Shown here piece after piece: positions 34,556-45,112 of a DNA stretch of 64,000 bases; the stretch's first letter is position 1; every line of letters starts with the position of its first letter. Under the pieces are notes generated by a model. It did no database searches. It was given only the letters and a program-made list of their open reading frames with translations, and was not told the DNA's origin. The position numbers were made by a program, and so were the translations under genes. The stretch comes from Kitasatospora albolonga (GTDB lineage: Bacteria > Actinomycetota > Actinomycetes > Streptomycetales > Streptomycetaceae). The stretch spans positions 5,016,001-5,080,000 of the forward strand of contig CP020563.1 of assembly GCA_002082585.1 (NCBI GenBank), given 5' to 3'.

Positions 34556-36040
34556 ATGGGCGGCACGGTGGCGGGCGGGTCGGGGACGGACGGGGCGGCG
34601 CGGCACGCGCGGTGGCTGCTGGTGGTGGCGCTCACCGTGCAGTTCCTGGTGTCGCTCGACATGTCCGTGGTCAATGTCGCGCTGCCCGACATCCGCGGTG
34701 ACCTCGGCTTCGGCCGGGACGGGCTGCTCTGGGTGGTGAACGCGTACGCCCTCGCCTTCGGCGGGCTCCTCCTGCTCGGCGGACGCCTCGCCGACCTGGC
34801 GGGACCGCGCCGCGTCCTGACGGCGGGGCTCGTCCTCTTCGGCCTTGCCAGCCTGGCCGGCGGGCTCGCCTGGTCGCCCGGTTCGCTGGTGGCGGCGCGG
34901 GCCGTCCAGGGCGTCGGTGCCGCCGCCCTCGCCCCGGTGGCGTTCGCCCTGATCACCCTCGCCTTCCCGGCCGGGCCCGCCCGCTCCCGGGCGCTCGGGC
35001 TCTGGGGCATGGCGGGCGCGGCGGGCGGTGCGGTGGGGGTGCTGGCGGGCGGTGTGCTCACCGACGCGGCGGGCTGGCGGGCCGTGATGCTCGTCAACGT
35101 GCCGATCGTGGCCTTCGCCCTGGCCGCCGCCGCCCGCAGCGGGCCGGTCGGCGGGCAGCGGCGGACCGGCGCCCGGCTGGACCTCGCCGGGGCGCTCCTC
35201 GCCACGGCCGGGACGACGCTGCTGGTCCTCGGGCTCGTACGGGCATCGGAGGGCGGCTGGGGGTCGGCCGTCACGCTCTCCACCCTGGGCGCGGCGGTGC
35301 TCCTGCTCGCCGCCTTCGTCGCCGTCGAACTCCGTACGGCGTCGCCCCTGCTCCGCCCCGGCCTGCTGCGGGGGCGGCCGGTGCTCACCGCCAACCTGTT
35401 CTGCCTGCTGCTGGCCTCGGCCCAGTTCGGCGCGTTCTACTTCGTCTCGCTCTACATGCAGCTGGTTCTCGGGTACGGGGCGACCGCCGCCGGGTTCGCG
35501 TTCCTGCCGTTCTGCGTGGGCGTCGTCGCGGGCTCGATCCTCGCCACCCGCGCGGTCGCGGCGCTCGGCGTCCGGCGGCTGATGACGGTGGGCGGCACGC
35601 TGGCGGCGCTGGGGATGGCCTGGTTCGCGGCGACCGCCACGGTCGACGGCTCCTTCCTCACCTCGATCCTCGGCCCGTCGCTGCTCTGCTCGCTGGGCAT
35701 CGGGCTCTGCTTCGTCCCGCTCGGTACGGCCGCGACGACCGGCGTGGTGCCCGGGGAGACGGGTATGGCGTCCGGGCTGCTCAACAGCTCGCGCCAGGTC
35801 GGCGGTTCGCTCGGCCTCGCGGTCCTGGTCACCGTCGCCGCTCAGGTCACCGGCGGCGGGACCGGGCGCGGTGCGCTGTCCTCGGGGTACGCGGCGGCCT
35901 TCTGGGTCGCGGCCGGGCTCCTGGCGGCGGCGGCCCTGGCGGCGTACGTCCTGCTCCCGGGCGAGCGCCGGGCGCCGGGCGGTCCGGTGGCCGCCGCGCC
36001 CGCCGCGGCCGAGCATGAGGAGGACGCGGCGGGCCGATGA
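34556..36040 (+). CDS. MFS drug:H+ antiporter, DHA2 (14-TM) type
   Basis: A 494-residue integral membrane protein with about 14 hydrophobic segments. The DHA2 signature is present: LDMSVVNVALPDIRGDLG in TM1, WVVNAYALAFGGLLLLGGRL, and a motif-C-like GLWGMAGAAGGAVGVLAGG stretch. Likely an EmrB/QacA-type exporter of a hydrophobic drug or pigment. The ATG follows GGGAGGG. It is paired with the divergent TetR gene. The stop codon lies in a 22-bp direct repeat. Confidence 0.92.
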   Translation: MGGTVAGGSGTDGAARHARWLLVVALTVQFLVSLDMSVVNVALPDIRGDLGFGRDGLLWVVNAYALAFGGLLLLGGRLADLAGPRRVLTAGLVLFGLASLAGGLAWSPGSLVAARAVQGVGAAALAPVAFALITLAFPAGPARSRALGLWGMAGAAGGAVGVLAGGVLTDAAGWRAVMLVNVPIVAFALAAAARSGPVGGQRRTGARLDLAGALLATAGTTLLVLGLVRASEGGWGSAVTLSTLGAAVLLLAAFVAVELRTASPLLRPGLLRGRPVLTANLFCLLLASAQFGAFYFVSLYMQLVLGYGATAAGFAFLPFCVGVVAGSILATRAVAALGVRRLMTVGGTLAALGMAWFAATATVDGSFLTSILGPSLLCSLGIGLCFVPLGTAATTGVVPGETGMASGLLNSSRQVGGSLGLAVLVTVAAQVTGGGTGRGALSSGYAAAFWVAAGLLAAAALAAYVLLPGERRAPGGPVAAAPAAAEHEEDAAGR

Positions 36041-36064
36041 GTCCTTGCCGTCCGGCCGATGAGT
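36032..36064. repeat. 22-bp direct repeat spanning the MFS stop codon
   Basis: GGCCGATGAGT occurs at 36032 and 36054, and each copy contains a TGA. The first is the exporter gene's stop. Confidence 0.65.
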
Positions 36065-36151
36065 TCGGGCGCCCGGGCCGGTCTACCCACCAAGAAGCTC
36101 GACGCGGCACGCGCCCCGGACCCGGGGCGACCGGAAAAGGAGACCAGCACC

Positions 36152-36616
36152 ATGCAGAAGATCACCCCCTGTCTCTGGTACGACGGCCAGGCGAAGGAGG
36201 CGGCCGAGCACTACGTCTCCGTCTTCGGCGGCGACTCCCGCATCCTGGACACCACCTACCGCGGCGAAGCCGGACCCGGCCGGGCGGGTGACGTCCTCAC
36301 CGTCCGCTTCCGGCTCGCGGGCCAGGAGTATCTCGGCCTCAACGGCGGCCCCCAGTTCTCCTTCACCGAGGCGATCTCGCTCTCCGTGGACTGCGCCGAC
36401 CAGGCCGAGGTGGACCGGCTCTGGGCCGCGCTCTCCGAGGGCGGCGAGGAGGGTCAGTGCGGCTGGCTCAAGGACCGGTACGGCGTCTCCTGGCAGATCA
36501 TCCCGAACGAGCTCCCGACGCTGCTGGCCGACCCGGACCCGGCGAAGGCGGAGCGGACGATGAAGGCGATGTTCGGGATGCGGAAGCTGGACATCCAGGC
36601 GCTGCGGGACGCCTGA
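36152..36616 (+). CDS. VOC-superfamily protein, PhnB-like
   Basis: A 154-residue product. MQKITPCLWYDGQAKEAAEH, then YVSVFGGDSRI and LNGGPQFSFTEAISL, identify the PhnB-like group of the glyoxalase/bleomycin-resistance (VOC) fold. LKDRYGVSWQIIPNEL is the conserved C-terminal strand pair. Members have unclear activity; older databases call them 3-demethylubiquinone methyltransferases without good reason. AAAAGGAGA precedes the ATG. It is 111 bp from the MFS gene. Confidence 0.88.
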   Translation: MQKITPCLWYDGQAKEAAEHYVSVFGGDSRILDTTYRGEAGPGRAGDVLTVRFRLAGQEYLGLNGGPQFSFTEAISLSVDCADQAEVDRLWAALSEGGEEGQCGWLKDRYGVSWQIIPNELPTLLADPDPAKAERTMKAMFGMRKLDIQALRDA

Positions 36617-36721
36617 TCCACTCGGGCCAGGACGGAGTGGGCGGCCTGCCCGCCCGGCTCGCTTCCGGTCGGCCGGCCCGTACGTCCGGCAGTCCGGTCG
36701 TACGTCGGTAGTGTCTGGTCC

Positions 36722-37375
36722 ATGTCATCCCGCCCCTCCCTGCCCCCGCCCCCGCCTCCCGTGGAGATCCGGACCTGGCCCGACCGGGAGGCGATGCTCG
36801 CCGACCGGGCGCTGATCCTCGGCGCGCTGGTGCGGATGCACATCGGGCCCGGGCGGCTCGGGGTGCTGGTGATGTGGGCCGGGCTCGCCGCGTTCGGGTG
36901 GCTGCTCGTGGGGTCCGGGCTCGTCATGGTCGAGCAGGCGGCGGCGGACTTCTTCAGCGGGATCGCCGGGTTCGTGTCCCTGCTCCTCGGGGCGGGGGCG
37001 CTGATCCCCGCCGTCATCCTCGTCGCCCTGCACCTGGCCCGGGACCGGGAGATCCGCGCGCTGCTCGCGCAGTGGGGGGAGCTCGGCCACGACCCGGAGC
37101 GCGACCGGGAGCTGCGGCTGCCCGGGGTGAGCCTGGTCTGGCTGCTGCTGTCGTTCGTCCTGGCGGCGGGCGGGCTGGCGCTCTGTGTGATCGGCCCGGC
37201 GAGCGCCCGGCCCGGCGACGACACGTACGGCATGGTCGCCCTGATCATGGGCCTGGGCATGGTCGCCTGGCTCACCGGACTCATCGGGGCCGCCAAGGCG
37301 TGGGCGCACCGGCGCTGGGTGCTGCGGGTCCTGATGGCGCCCGCCCCGCTCGACGCCCCGGCCGCCCACCGCTGA
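36722..37375 (+). CDS. Membrane protein of unknown function
   Basis: A 217-residue product with a Pro-rich N-terminus and about four transmembrane segments (LGVLVMWAGLAAFGWLLVG, FVSLLLGAGALIPAVILVA, VWLLLSFVLAAGGLALCVI and MVALIMGLGMVAWLTGLIG), then a basic C-terminal tail. A charged cytosolic loop separates TM2 and TM3. No family was recognised. It converges with the THUMP-like methyltransferase gene, leaving 9 bp between stops. Confidence 0.75.
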   Translation: MSSRPSLPPPPPPVEIRTWPDREAMLADRALILGALVRMHIGPGRLGVLVMWAGLAAFGWLLVGSGLVMVEQAAADFFSGIAGFVSLLLGAGALIPAVILVALHLARDREIRALLAQWGELGHDPERDRELRLPGVSLVWLLLSFVLAAGGLALCVIGPASARPGDDTYGMVALIMGLGMVAWLTGLIGAAKAWAHRRWVLRVLMAPAPLDAPAAHR

Positions 37376-37384
37376 CGCCTCGCC

Positions 37385-38617
37385 TCACTCCAGCGGATGC
37401 CCGATCAGCATCGTCGGGGCCCCGGCCACCCGGGTCAGGAACACCGTCGCGGAGTGGGGCCCGCTCAGCTTCATCCGGCGGCGGAGCTCCTCCGGTTCGA
37501 CCGCCGAGCCACGCTTCTTGACGGTCAGTACGCCGACCTCCCGCTCCCGCAGCAGCGCCTTCAGCCGCTTCATGTTGAACGGCAGCCGGTCGGTGATCTC
37601 GTACCCGGCGACGTACGGGGAGGAGTACGGCACATCGCTGGTGACGTACGCGATCGTCTCGTCCACCAGCCGCCCCCCGCACCGCTCCACGATGTCGGCG
37701 ACCAGGTGCGCCCGGATCACCGCGCCGTCCGGCTCGTACAGATAGCGCCCGACCGGGCCCACGGGCGGGGCGGGCAGCGGGGCCGGGGCGGTGAGGGCGG
37801 CCCCGGACGGCAGCAGGGTGGCCCGGAACGAACCGGGCGCGAACCCCTCCCCGTACCAGAGCACCGCCTCCTTCACGTCCCCGCCGTCCGAGATCCACTC
37901 GGCCTCCGCCTCCGGGCCGATCGCCTCGTGCGGGATGCCCGGCGCGATCTTCAGCGCCGCGCGAGGAGCCTTCAGGGCGGCGGCCGTGGCCCAGGACAGC
38001 GGCGGTGAGTACGCCTCCGGGTCGAAGATCCTGCCCCGGCCGCCGCGCCGGGCCGGGTCCACGAAGACCGCGTCGTACGGGGAGGTGTCGACCTCCGTGA
38101 CGTCGGCGCACCGCACCTCGATCAGCGAACCCAGGCCGAGCGCCTCCGCGTTGGCGCGGGCCACCTCGGCGGTGAGCGGATCGCGGTCCACGGCGAGGAC
38201 GGCGATCCCGGCGCGGGCCAGCGCGATGGCGTCGCCGCCGATGCCGCAGCACAGGTCCGCCACGCTCCGCACGCCGAGCGCGGCGAACCGGGCCGCGCGA
38301 TGGGTGGCGACCGAGGTGCGGGTGGCCTGCTCGACGCCGTTGGGCGTGAAGTACATCCGGTACGCGTCCTCGGCCCCGAACTTCGCCACCGCCCGCTGCC
38401 GCAGCCGCGCCTGCCCCAGGGCGGCTGACACCAGCTCCGCCGGGTGCGTGCGGCGCAGCCGGGTCGCGGTGGCCAGCTCCCGGGCGGGGTCGTGGTCGCG
38501 CAGCTCGGCCAGCAGGTGTTCGCCCTCGGGGGTGCGCAGGGCGGCGAAGGCGGCGCGGGCGGGGTCGCCGGGGTCGCCGGCCGGGGTGGCGGGGGTCGTT
38601 GCGTTCACCCGGTCCAT
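37385..38617 (-). CDS. Class I SAM-dependent methyltransferase with THUMP-like C-terminus
   Basis: A 410-residue product. The central Rossmann domain has DLCCGIGGDAIALA (about 120-133) as SAM motif I, VDRDPLTAEVARANAEALG as motif II, and FVDPARRGGRGR (about 185-197) as the motif-IV region. The C-terminal part (about 320-410, REVGVLTVKKRGSAVEPEEL) matches THUMP-like domains of this group. The likely substrate is RNA, but the target is unproven. Confidence 0.85.
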   Translation of the reverse strand: MDRVNATTPATPAGDPGDPARAAFAALRTPEGEHLLAELRDHDPARELATATRLRRTHPAELVSAALGQARLRQRAVAKFGAEDAYRMYFTPNGVEQATRTSVATHRAARFAALGVRSVADLCCGIGGDAIALARAGIAVLAVDRDPLTAEVARANAEALGLGSLIEVRCADVTEVDTSPYDAVFVDPARRGGRGRIFDPEAYSPPLSWATAAALKAPRAALKIAPGIPHEAIGPEAEAEWISDGGDVKEAVLWYGEGFAPGSFRATLLPSGAALTAPAPLPAPPVGPVGRYLYEPDGAVIRAHLVADIVERCGGRLVDETIAYVTSDVPYSSPYVAGYEITDRLPFNMKRLKALLREREVGVLTVKKRGSAVEPEELRRRMKLSGPHSATVFLTRVAGAPTMLIGHPLE

Positions 38618-38766
38618 TGTGGCCGGTGCACGGGGGCGGGCGGCCGGAGGGCGACGCGGGCCCTATAGGGCGACGCGCGGCCCCTGTGGGCCGGTCGGGC
38701 GACGGGCGTGGACCCCTCGCGGTGTCGGGCCGGGCGGCGGCCGGGTGGCTGGCAGGATGCGGCGCC

Positions 38767-39717
38767 ATGCAACTAGTACGACAAAAAGGAAAATCACCCA
38801 CGAAGCGGCACCGGCCGGTCTCCGTCGTGCTGGCGGCCCTCTTGGCCGCCACCGTCACCTCCGCCTGCGCGGCGGAGACGGCCGGCGGCGGCGCGGGAAC
38901 CCCGGACGGACCGGTGAAGCCCGCCGCCGGGCAGCAGGGCGAGGCCGCCCCGCAGGCCGCGCCCGCCGTGGACACATACGCCGAGAAGGTGAAGCGGAAG
39001 CAGGCCGCACGGGCCGTCGCCGCGAAGAAGTGGGGGCTCGCCAAGACCCCGCTCGCCGCCCCCGAGCCCCCGAAGGTGAAGCCGCGCATCACCACCCGTA
39101 AAGGGTTCGAGGTCCGGGACGACAAGGGGCTGCCGCCCGTCTTCACCACGGTCCCCACCAAGGAGAAGGTCGTCTTCCTCACCATGGACGACGGCGCGGA
39201 GAAGGACCCCGCGCTGCTGCGGATGATGACCGAACTGGACATCCCCTACAGCGCCTTCCTCAGTGACTACGTCACCAAGGACAACTACGGGTACTTCAAG
39301 GAGATGCAGAAGCGCGGTGTGGTCATCAGCAACCACACGCTCAACCACCGCTATCTGCCCGGTCTCTCCTACGCCGAGCAGAAGAAGGAGATCTGCGGCC
39401 AGCAGGAGAAGATCCTCAAGGAGTACGGGAAGCGGCCCACCCTCTTCCGCCCGCCCTACGGCAACTACAACCGCGACACCCTCGTGGTCGCCAGGAGCTG
39501 CGGCATCACCGCCGTACCCCTCTGGTCCGCCGAAGCCTTCGCCGACCACATGGAGTGGCGCGAGTGGGACCGGGACCTGCACCCCGGCGACATCGTCCTC
39601 ACCCACTTCCGGGGCAAGGGCGACTGGAAGGGCACGATGCCGGACATGATCCGCCTGGTCATGAAGACCATCACGGACAAGGGGTACGCGGTGGCGAAGC
39701 TGGAGGACTACGTCTGA
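38767..39717 (+). CDS. Polysaccharide deacetylase family lipoprotein
   Basis: A 316-residue product. The N-terminus has a basic region, a hydrophobic core and a lipobox-like VTSAC, so it is probably a surface lipoprotein. A Gly/Ala/Pro linker (to about 100) precedes a NodB-type domain: TMDDG (near 139-143), the zinc-binding SNHTLNH (near 189-195) and RPPYGNYN (near 226). The metal site is retained. It may deacetylate peptidoglycan or another wall glycan. It precedes the groES promoter region by about 35 bp. Confidence 0.9.
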   Translation: MQLVRQKGKSPTKRHRPVSVVLAALLAATVTSACAAETAGGGAGTPDGPVKPAAGQQGEAAPQAAPAVDTYAEKVKRKQAARAVAAKKWGLAKTPLAAPEPPKVKPRITTRKGFEVRDDKGLPPVFTTVPTKEKVVFLTMDDGAEKDPALLRMMTELDIPYSAFLSDYVTKDNYGYFKEMQKRGVVISNHTLNHRYLPGLSYAEQKKEICGQQEKILKEYGKRPTLFRPPYGNYNRDTLVVARSCGITAVPLWSAEAFADHMEWREWDRDLHPGDIVLTHFRGKGDWKGTMPDMIRLVMKTITDKGYAVAKLEDYV

Positions 39718-39751
39718 TCCCCGCCCGCCAGGACGGCGCGGGGATGGTGAA

Positions 39752-39778
39752 TTGGCACTCCGCTTGACCGAGTGCTAA
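39752..39778. promoter_or_regulatory. CIRCE operator 1 (HrcA site)
   Basis: TTGGCACTC-N9-GAGTGCTAA matches the CIRCE consensus TTAGCACTC-N9-GAGTGCTAA at all but one base. HrcA binding here represses the groES-groEL1 operon in unstressed cells. It overlaps the -35 element. Confidence 0.95.
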
Positions 39779-39791
39779 TCGCGGTCATAGT
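39764..39791 (+). promoter_or_regulatory. Predicted groES promoter
   Basis: TTGACC (39764-39769) and CATAGT (39786-39791) are separated by 16 bp, a vegetative sigma (HrdB-type) arrangement. The promoter is bracketed by the two CIRCE elements. Confidence 0.75.
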
Positions 39792-39798
39792 CTCGGGT

Positions 39799-39825
39799 CT
39801 GGCACTCCCCCCTGGAGAGTGCCAG
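39799..39825. promoter_or_regulatory. CIRCE operator 2
   Basis: CTGGCACTC-N9-GAGTGCCAG is a perfect inverted repeat with CIRCE spacing, just downstream of the predicted transcription start. It differs from consensus only at the outermost arms. Confidence 0.9.
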
Positions 39826-39934
39826 CACCACACTGTGCGACAGGGCAGGTCCGGCACCCGCGACGACGGATCGGTCTGGTCGCCGCCCAATGACTGCTAA
39901 ACCCCGTGAGATCTCCGAAGGGGGAGACCGGATC

Positions 39935-40243
39935 GTGTCGACCACCAGCTCCAAGGTTGCGATCAAGCCGCTCGAGGACCGCATTGTGGTCCAGCCGCTC
40001 GACGCCGAGCAGACCACGGCCTCCGGCCTGGTCATTCCGGACACCGCGAAGGAGAAGCCCCAGGAGGGCGTCGTCCTCGCCGTGGGCCCGGGCCGCTTCG
40101 AGAACGGCGAGCGCCTTCCGCTCGACGTCAAGACCGGCGACGTCGTCCTGTACAGCAAGTACGGCGGCACCGAGGTGAAGTACAACGGCGAGGAGTACCT
40201 CGTCCTCTCGGCCCGCGACGTCCTCGCGATCGTCGAGAAGTAA
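39935..40243 (+). CDS. groES: Co-chaperonin GroES
   Basis: A 102-residue product, the family's normal length: [19 protein letters not shown], the mobile loop [19 protein letters not shown], and [19 protein letters not shown]. It caps GroEL during folding. The GTG at 39935 has GGGGGAG upstream and matches the conserved start; the frame is open for 15 further codons. It is followed after 99 bp by groEL1. Confidence 0.98.
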   Translation: MSTTSSKVAIKPLEDRIVVQPLDAEQTTASGLVIPDTAKEKPQEGVVLAVGPGRFENGERLPLDVKTGDVVLYSKYGGTEVKYNGEEYLVLSARDVLAIVEK

Positions 40244-41968
<1,725 letters not shown>

Positions 41969-41993
41969 TCGCCGCGGTACCTTCCGGTACGCC

Positions 41994-42032
41994 CGAGGCC
42001 CGGTACCCCCGTCGCGGGGGCACCGGGCCTCG
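41994..42032. terminator. Terminator after groEL1
   Basis: CGAGGCCCGGT-A-CCCCCG pairs with CGGGGGCACCGGGCCTCG with one mismatch around a three-base loop. It lies between groEL1 and the convergent SDR gene. Confidence 0.85.
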
Positions 42033-42061
42033 GTGCGTCTCCGGCAGGAAGCCCGAAAGGA

Positions 42062-42835
42062 CTACTGCGGGCCGTACTTGCGCCCCGTACGCGAGGTGAC
42101 CCCGCCCAGCAGACCGCGCGGCGTCACCTTCGCCAGCCCCATCAGCGCCTTGTAGCGCGGGTCCGGGACCGACACCGGCTTGCCCCGGGCCAGATCCGCC
42201 AGCGCCGAGGCCACCAGCTTGTCCGCGTCCAGCCACATCCACCCCGGGATGTTGTCCGTGCCCATCCCGGCCCGCTCGTGGAACTCCGTACGGACGAACC
42301 CGGGGCACAGCGCCATCAGCCGCACCCCCGACCCGGCCAGGTCCTTCGCCGCGCCCTGGGTGAACTGCACGACCCACGCCTTGGACGCCCCGTACGTACC
42401 GCGCGGCAGGAACGCCGCGACCGACGCCACGTTGATCACCCCGCCCCGGCCGCGCTCCCGCATCCCCGTGACGGCCGCCGAGGTCAGCCGCAGCACCGCC
42501 TCGCAGTGCACCTTCAGCATCGTCAGCTCATCGGCCATGGGTACTTCCAGATAGCGCCCCTTGTTGCCGAACCCGGCGTTGTTGACCAGCAGATCGACCG
42601 GGTGCGTCCGGTCCGCGAGCCGCTGCTCGACCGCCTCGATCCCGGCGTCCGTGGACAGGTCCGCGCGCAGCACCTCGGCCTCGATGCCGTGCCGGTCGTG
42701 CAGTTCGGTGGCCTGCTCGCGCAGCCGGGCGGTGTCCCGGGCCACCAGCACCAGGTTGTGCCCCTGGGCCGCGAGCCGTCGCGCGAAGGCCGCCCCGATA
42801 CCCGCCGTCGCGCCTGTGATCAGTGCAGTCGTCAT
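42062..42835 (-). CDS. Short-chain dehydrogenase/reductase
   Basis: A 257-residue SDR. TGATAGIGAAFARRL binds NAD(P), LLVNNAGFGNKG is the central motif and YGASKAWVVQF holds the catalytic Tyr-Lys. FVRTEFHERAG near the C-terminus is typical of DltE/YqjQ-like SDRs. The substrate is unknown. The ATG at 42835 begins the Rossmann strand directly; an upstream in-frame GTG would add only three residues. Confidence 0.9.
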   Translation of the reverse strand: MTTALITGATAGIGAAFARRLAAQGHNLVLVARDTARLREQATELHDRHGIEAEVLRADLSTDAGIEAVEQRLADRTHPVDLLVNNAGFGNKGRYLEVPMADELTMLKVHCEAVLRLTSAAVTGMRERGRGGVINVASVAAFLPRGTYGASKAWVVQFTQGAAKDLAGSGVRLMALCPGFVRTEFHERAGMGTDNIPGWMWLDADKLVASALADLARGKPVSVPDPRYKALMGLAKVTPRGLLGGVTSRTGRKYGPQ

Positions 42836-43057
42836 ACGCGGCACGTTAGTGCCCTGCGTACTCCCGGGGTGCACCCGCCCGCTGCCCCTCCCCACCACAC
42901 GAACCGGCCCATCGTCCCGTCGCCCTCGGGGGACAGCGGACGGCAGGCGTACCGGCACGGAGTGTCCGGACCGGACGGCCGCTTCGGGCCGCTACGGAGA
43001 GGCCGGGCCCCGGAGACCCCGTGGCCCTCCGCGGCGGCAGAGGCCCACGCCCGACCC

Positions 43058-43726
43058 TCAGCCCTGGCGTGCCACGTACTCCCGGGCCTTGCGCAGCGCC
43101 TCGGGGTGCAGCGCCGACGCGGCGGCCAGCAGGGACGGGAGCAGCGTGCGCTCCGTCGTGACGGCCCGGAACTGGAGGGCCGCCGTGACCTCGTGGTCCG
43201 GCCGGTGCACGATCTCGACGGGGTCCCCGGCCCGGATTGTGCCCGGCTCGATGACCCGCAGATACGCGCCCGTCACCGCCTCCTGGGTGAACTGCCGGAC
43301 CCACTTCTCCTCCCCGATGTGGTCGGCGAACGTCCGGCACGGGATGCGCCCGGAGGTCACCTCCAGCAGCAGTTCGTCCCCCACCCGCCAGCGCTCGCCT
43401 ATCAGCGCGCCGCTCACCTCGATCCCGAGGGTGGTGAGGTTCTCGCCGAACGCCCCGTTCACCAGCTCCCGGCCGCCGAGCCGCCGCTCCCAGGCATCCA
43501 GCTCCTCCCGGGCGAAGGCGTACACCGCCTGGTCGCTGCCCCCGTGGTTGCGCAGGTCGCAGACCGCGTCCCCGGCGAGCCCGCTCCCGCCGGTCCCCTT
43601 GGGGCCGGGGTCACTGACCCGTACGGGCCCCTCGAAGGGCCGCTTGTCGATCCCGGTCAGCCCGCCGGGGCCACCGGCGGACGGAGAGGGGGCGGGGCGG
43701 CCGACATTCACGCTCAGCAGTCTCAT
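43058..43726 (-). CDS. MOSC-domain protein (YiiM-like)
   Basis: A 222-residue product with the MOSC fold, typically handling molybdenum cofactor and N-hydroxylated substrates. It shows HGGSDQAVYAFAREEL, GAFGENLTTLG and the invariant Cys130 in SGRIPCRTF. A C-terminal 3-alpha region follows (LPSLLAAASALHPEAL). It is divergent from a LysR-type gene, with 81 bp between starts, suggesting local control. Confidence 0.88.
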   Translation of the reverse strand: MRLLSVNVGRPAPSPSAGGPGGLTGIDKRPFEGPVRVSDPGPKGTGGSGLAGDAVCDLRNHGGSDQAVYAFAREELDAWERRLGGRELVNGAFGENLTTLGIEVSGALIGERWRVGDELLLEVTSGRIPCRTFADHIGEEKWVRQFTQEAVTGAYLRVIEPGTIRAGDPVEIVHRPDHEVTAALQFRAVTTERTLLPSLLAAASALHPEALRKAREYVARQG

Positions 43727-43807
43727 GCGGTCACGCTAATGGCTCAGCCTCTCAAAGGGGTACGTCATTAGTTCGCCCCCACCCCAAGCGTCTCTTATGG
43801 TGGAGGG

Positions 43808-44698
43808 GTGATCGAAGCACGCCACCTCCGCGTCCTGCGCGCCGTCGCCGCCACCGGCTCGTTCTCCGCCGCCGCCCGCGAACTCGGCTGCACCCAGCCC
43901 GCCGTCAGCCAGCAGATGAAGGCCCTGGAGTCCTCGGCCGGCACCCCCCTCCTCATCCGCACCGGGCGCGAGATGCGCCTCACCCAGGCGGGCGAGGCGC
44001 TCGTACGGCACGCCTCCGGCATCCTCGCCGGGCTGACCGCGGCCGAGGAGGAGGTCGCCGCCATTGCCGGACTGCGGGCGGGCCGGGTCCGGCTCGTCTC
44101 GTTCCCGAGCGGCAGCTCCACCCTGGTGCCCGGCGCGCTGGCCGCCCTGCGCGCCGAACACCCCGGGACCAGGGTCTCGCTGGTGGAGGCCGAGCCGCCG
44201 CGCTCGGTGGATCTGCTGCGCGACGGCGACTGCGACATCGCGCTGGCCTTCCGGTACGGGACCTCCGGCGGCGAATGGGACGACCTGGTGGTCCGGCCGC
44301 TGCTCACCGACCGGCTGATCGGCCTGGTCCCGGAGGGGCACCGGCTGGCCGACGCGACGGAGGTCTCCATCGGCGAGCTGGCGGACGAGTCGTGGATCGC
44401 GGGCTGCCCGCGCTGCCGCCGTCAGCTGGTGGAGGTCTGCGAGGAGTCCGGCTTCACCCCCCGCATCGACTTCGCCACCGACGACTACCCGGCGGTGATG
44501 GGCCTGGTGGGGGCCGGGCTCGGGGTGGCGGTCCTGCCGGAGCTGGCCGTCGAGTCGGTCCGGCCCAAGGGGGCGAGGACCGTGGCGGTGGAGCCCGCGA
44601 TCGAGCGGGAGATCGTGGCGCTCACCCTGCCCGACCTGGCCCGGGTCCCGGCGGTGGCGGCCACCCTGGACCAGCTCTCCCGGGCGGCCGCCCGCTGA
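43808..44698 (+). CDS. LysR-family transcriptional regulator
   Basis: A 296-residue product. The N-terminal winged HTH reads LRVLRAVAATGSFSAAAREL, then CTQPAVSQQMKALE; a periplasmic-binding-protein-like effector domain follows (LVSFPSGSSTLVPGALAAL, GCPRCRRQLVEVCEESGF). GTG start. LysR genes usually control a divergent neighbour, here the MOSC gene. Its stop lies in a 23-bp tandem repeat. Confidence 0.9.
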   Translation: MIEARHLRVLRAVAATGSFSAAARELGCTQPAVSQQMKALESSAGTPLLIRTGREMRLTQAGEALVRHASGILAGLTAAEEEVAAIAGLRAGRVRLVSFPSGSSTLVPGALAALRAEHPGTRVSLVEAEPPRSVDLLRDGDCDIALAFRYGTSGGEWDDLVVRPLLTDRLIGLVPEGHRLADATEVSIGELADESWIAGCPRCRRQLVEVCEESGFTPRIDFATDDYPAVMGLVGAGLGVAVLPELAVESVRPKGARTVAVEPAIEREIVALTLPDLARVPAVAATLDQLSRAAAR

Positions 44699-44737
44699 GG
44701 GGCTCCACCGGGGACCGCTGAGGGGCTCCACCGGGGA
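44692..44737. repeat. 23-bp tandem duplication spanning the LysR stop codon
   Basis: CCGCTGAGGGGCTCCACCGG plus GGA occurs at 44692 and, identically, at 44715. The TGA of the LysR gene (44696-44698) is in copy 1. Confidence 0.85.
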
Positions 44738-44770
44738 AACGTTTCTGCGTTCGATCGGGACCGATGGGTG

Positions 44771-45112
44771 TCAGGTCGGGCGGGAGCCCGTGGTGGCGGT
44801 CGTGGCACCCGAGGGCGCCGCGGTGATGAGTCTGGTTCTGGCCCGGCCCATGAGCTCTTCGCGCTCATCCTCGGTCAGGCCGCCCCACACCCCGTACGGC
44901 TCCCGTACGGCCAGGGCGTGGGCCGCGCACTCGGCGCGTACCGGGCACCGCATGCACACCTCCTTCGCGGAGGTCTCACGAGCGCTGCGGGCGGCGCCGC
45001 GCTCACCTTCGGGATGGAAGAACAGGGAGCTGTCGACGCCTCGGCAGGCGGCGAGCAGTTGCCAGTCCCACAGGTCTGCGTTGGGTCCGGGAAGGCGGGA
45101 GAAATCTGCCAT
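44771..45112 (-). CDS. whiD: WhiB-like sporulation regulator WhiD
   Basis: A 113-residue iron-sulfur protein needed for late sporulation in Streptomyces. It opens MADFSRLPGPNADLWDWQLL, as WhiD does, and has the four cluster-binding cysteines Cys23, Cys53, Cys56 and Cys62 (CMRCPVRAEC), followed by the Wbl GVWGG turn. The ATG at 45112 matches the family start; GAGGGG lies nine bases upstream. The tail (TRLITAAPSGATTATTG) is variable. It is divergent from bldM, the conserved Streptomyces order. Confidence 0.97.
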   Translation of the reverse strand: MADFSRLPGPNADLWDWQLLAACRGVDSSLFFHPEGERGAARSARETSAKEVCMRCPVRAECAAHALAVREPYGVWGGLTEDEREELMGRARTRLITAAPSGATTATTGSRPT

